Positions 63,872 through 64,000 of a stretch of DNA of 64,000 nucleotides are shown here, piece by piece. The stretch is from Paenibacillus sp. NFR01. GTDB taxonomy: Bacteria > Bacillota > Bacilli > Paenibacillales > Paenibacillaceae. Each line of letters begins with the position of its first letter. The first letter of the stretch is position 1. The DNA is taken from NCBI RefSeq assembly GCF_900111565.1, contig NZ_FOIK01000008.1, positions 1 through 64,000 of the forward strand. Reading direction: 5' to 3'. A model generated the notes under the pieces. That model saw only the letters and a program-made list of their open reading frames with translations, was not told the DNA's origin and did not search any database. Position numbers and translations under genes: made by a program.

Positions 63872-64000
63872 TCAGCTTGGGGTTTTTACCGGTTTCAACA
63901 CTTCGCTGCACAGTACGTTCAGCTTCGTTTTAATGTCCTTGAACTCCTCGATCCCCGTGCCGGTAATGCTGAATGCTTCACCATGGGCGGTCAGGAAATT
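63872..64000 (-). CDS. 3' end of an unidentified gene (partial)
   Basis: The last 42 codons of a gene entering from the right, ending PVKTPS and TGA. The readable part is soluble and basic (EEFKDIKTKLNVLCSEVLKPVK). The following terminator supports it being real. Too short to identify. Confidence 0.6.
   Translation of the reverse strand, partial: NFLTAHGEAFSITGTGIEEFKDIKTKLNVLCSEVLKPVKTPS

Overview
This is 64 kb of a low-GC-phylum (Firmicutes) chromosome with fairly high GC, most likely a Paenibacillus or close relative. The evidence is the Bacillus-type 16S 5' end and boxA leader at the left edge, AGGAGG-type ribosome binding sites with many GTG/TTG starts, the bacillar gene set (YneF, BrxA/B bacilliredoxin, EcsAB, UvsE, LCP protein, DUF58/TgpA pair), and envelope enzymes carrying copper-amine-oxidase-type stalk domains. 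No phage, integrase, transposase, CRISPR array or tRNA was seen. Most genes lie on the minus strand, as does the rRNA operon at the left end.

Left part (1-23 kb): the 5' end of a 16S gene and its promoter; a secreted transglutaminase-like protein behind two nearly identical c-di-GMP-I riboswitches in tandem; a surface-glycosylation set (class D sortase, GtrA, GT2, a 1272-residue GT-C/PMT fusion, a second PMT-like enzyme); a guanine-riboswitch-controlled purine permease; a frameshifted cohesin-like pseudogene; guaA; the DUF58-TgpA pair; a polysaccharide deacetylase; a DedA protein; two MFS exporters and a MarR repressor with a clear operator.

Middle (23-45 kb): a giant acyl-CoA dehydratase activase-type protein, a PrxQ peroxiredoxin, an LCP cell-wall ligase, hemL, peptide deformylase, a GDSL esterase, an intergenic region with a symmetric repeat array, then a minus-strand run (amidase-like protein, ddl, DUF, uvsE, an inositol-monophosphatase-family gene, a small acidic protein), followed by acnA, a LuxR regulator, an IclR regulator and an alpha/beta hydrolase. 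The IclR gene and acnA each have the same palindrome, GTTTCAT-N3-ATGAAAC, just upstream of the start.

Right part (45-64 kb): a superoxide dismutase with a long extra N-terminal domain, folE, yneF, queG, lepB, a GNAT protein, the ordinary sodA, mutY-acpS, an alpha/beta hydrolase, nadE, a bacilliredoxin, a membrane histidine kinase, a BaiN/YhiN-type flavoprotein, ecsAB, an MFS exporter divergent from a MarR regulator, a GNAT protein, and the 3' end of an unidentified gene.

Most of the window is ordinary housekeeping and envelope biology. The points most worth following up are the tandem c-di-GMP riboswitches, the inferred IclR-acnA link, the SOD fusion, the double-GT-C fusion and the symmetric repeat array at 33.2-33.4 kb. 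All identifications come from reading the sequence; no database search was run.
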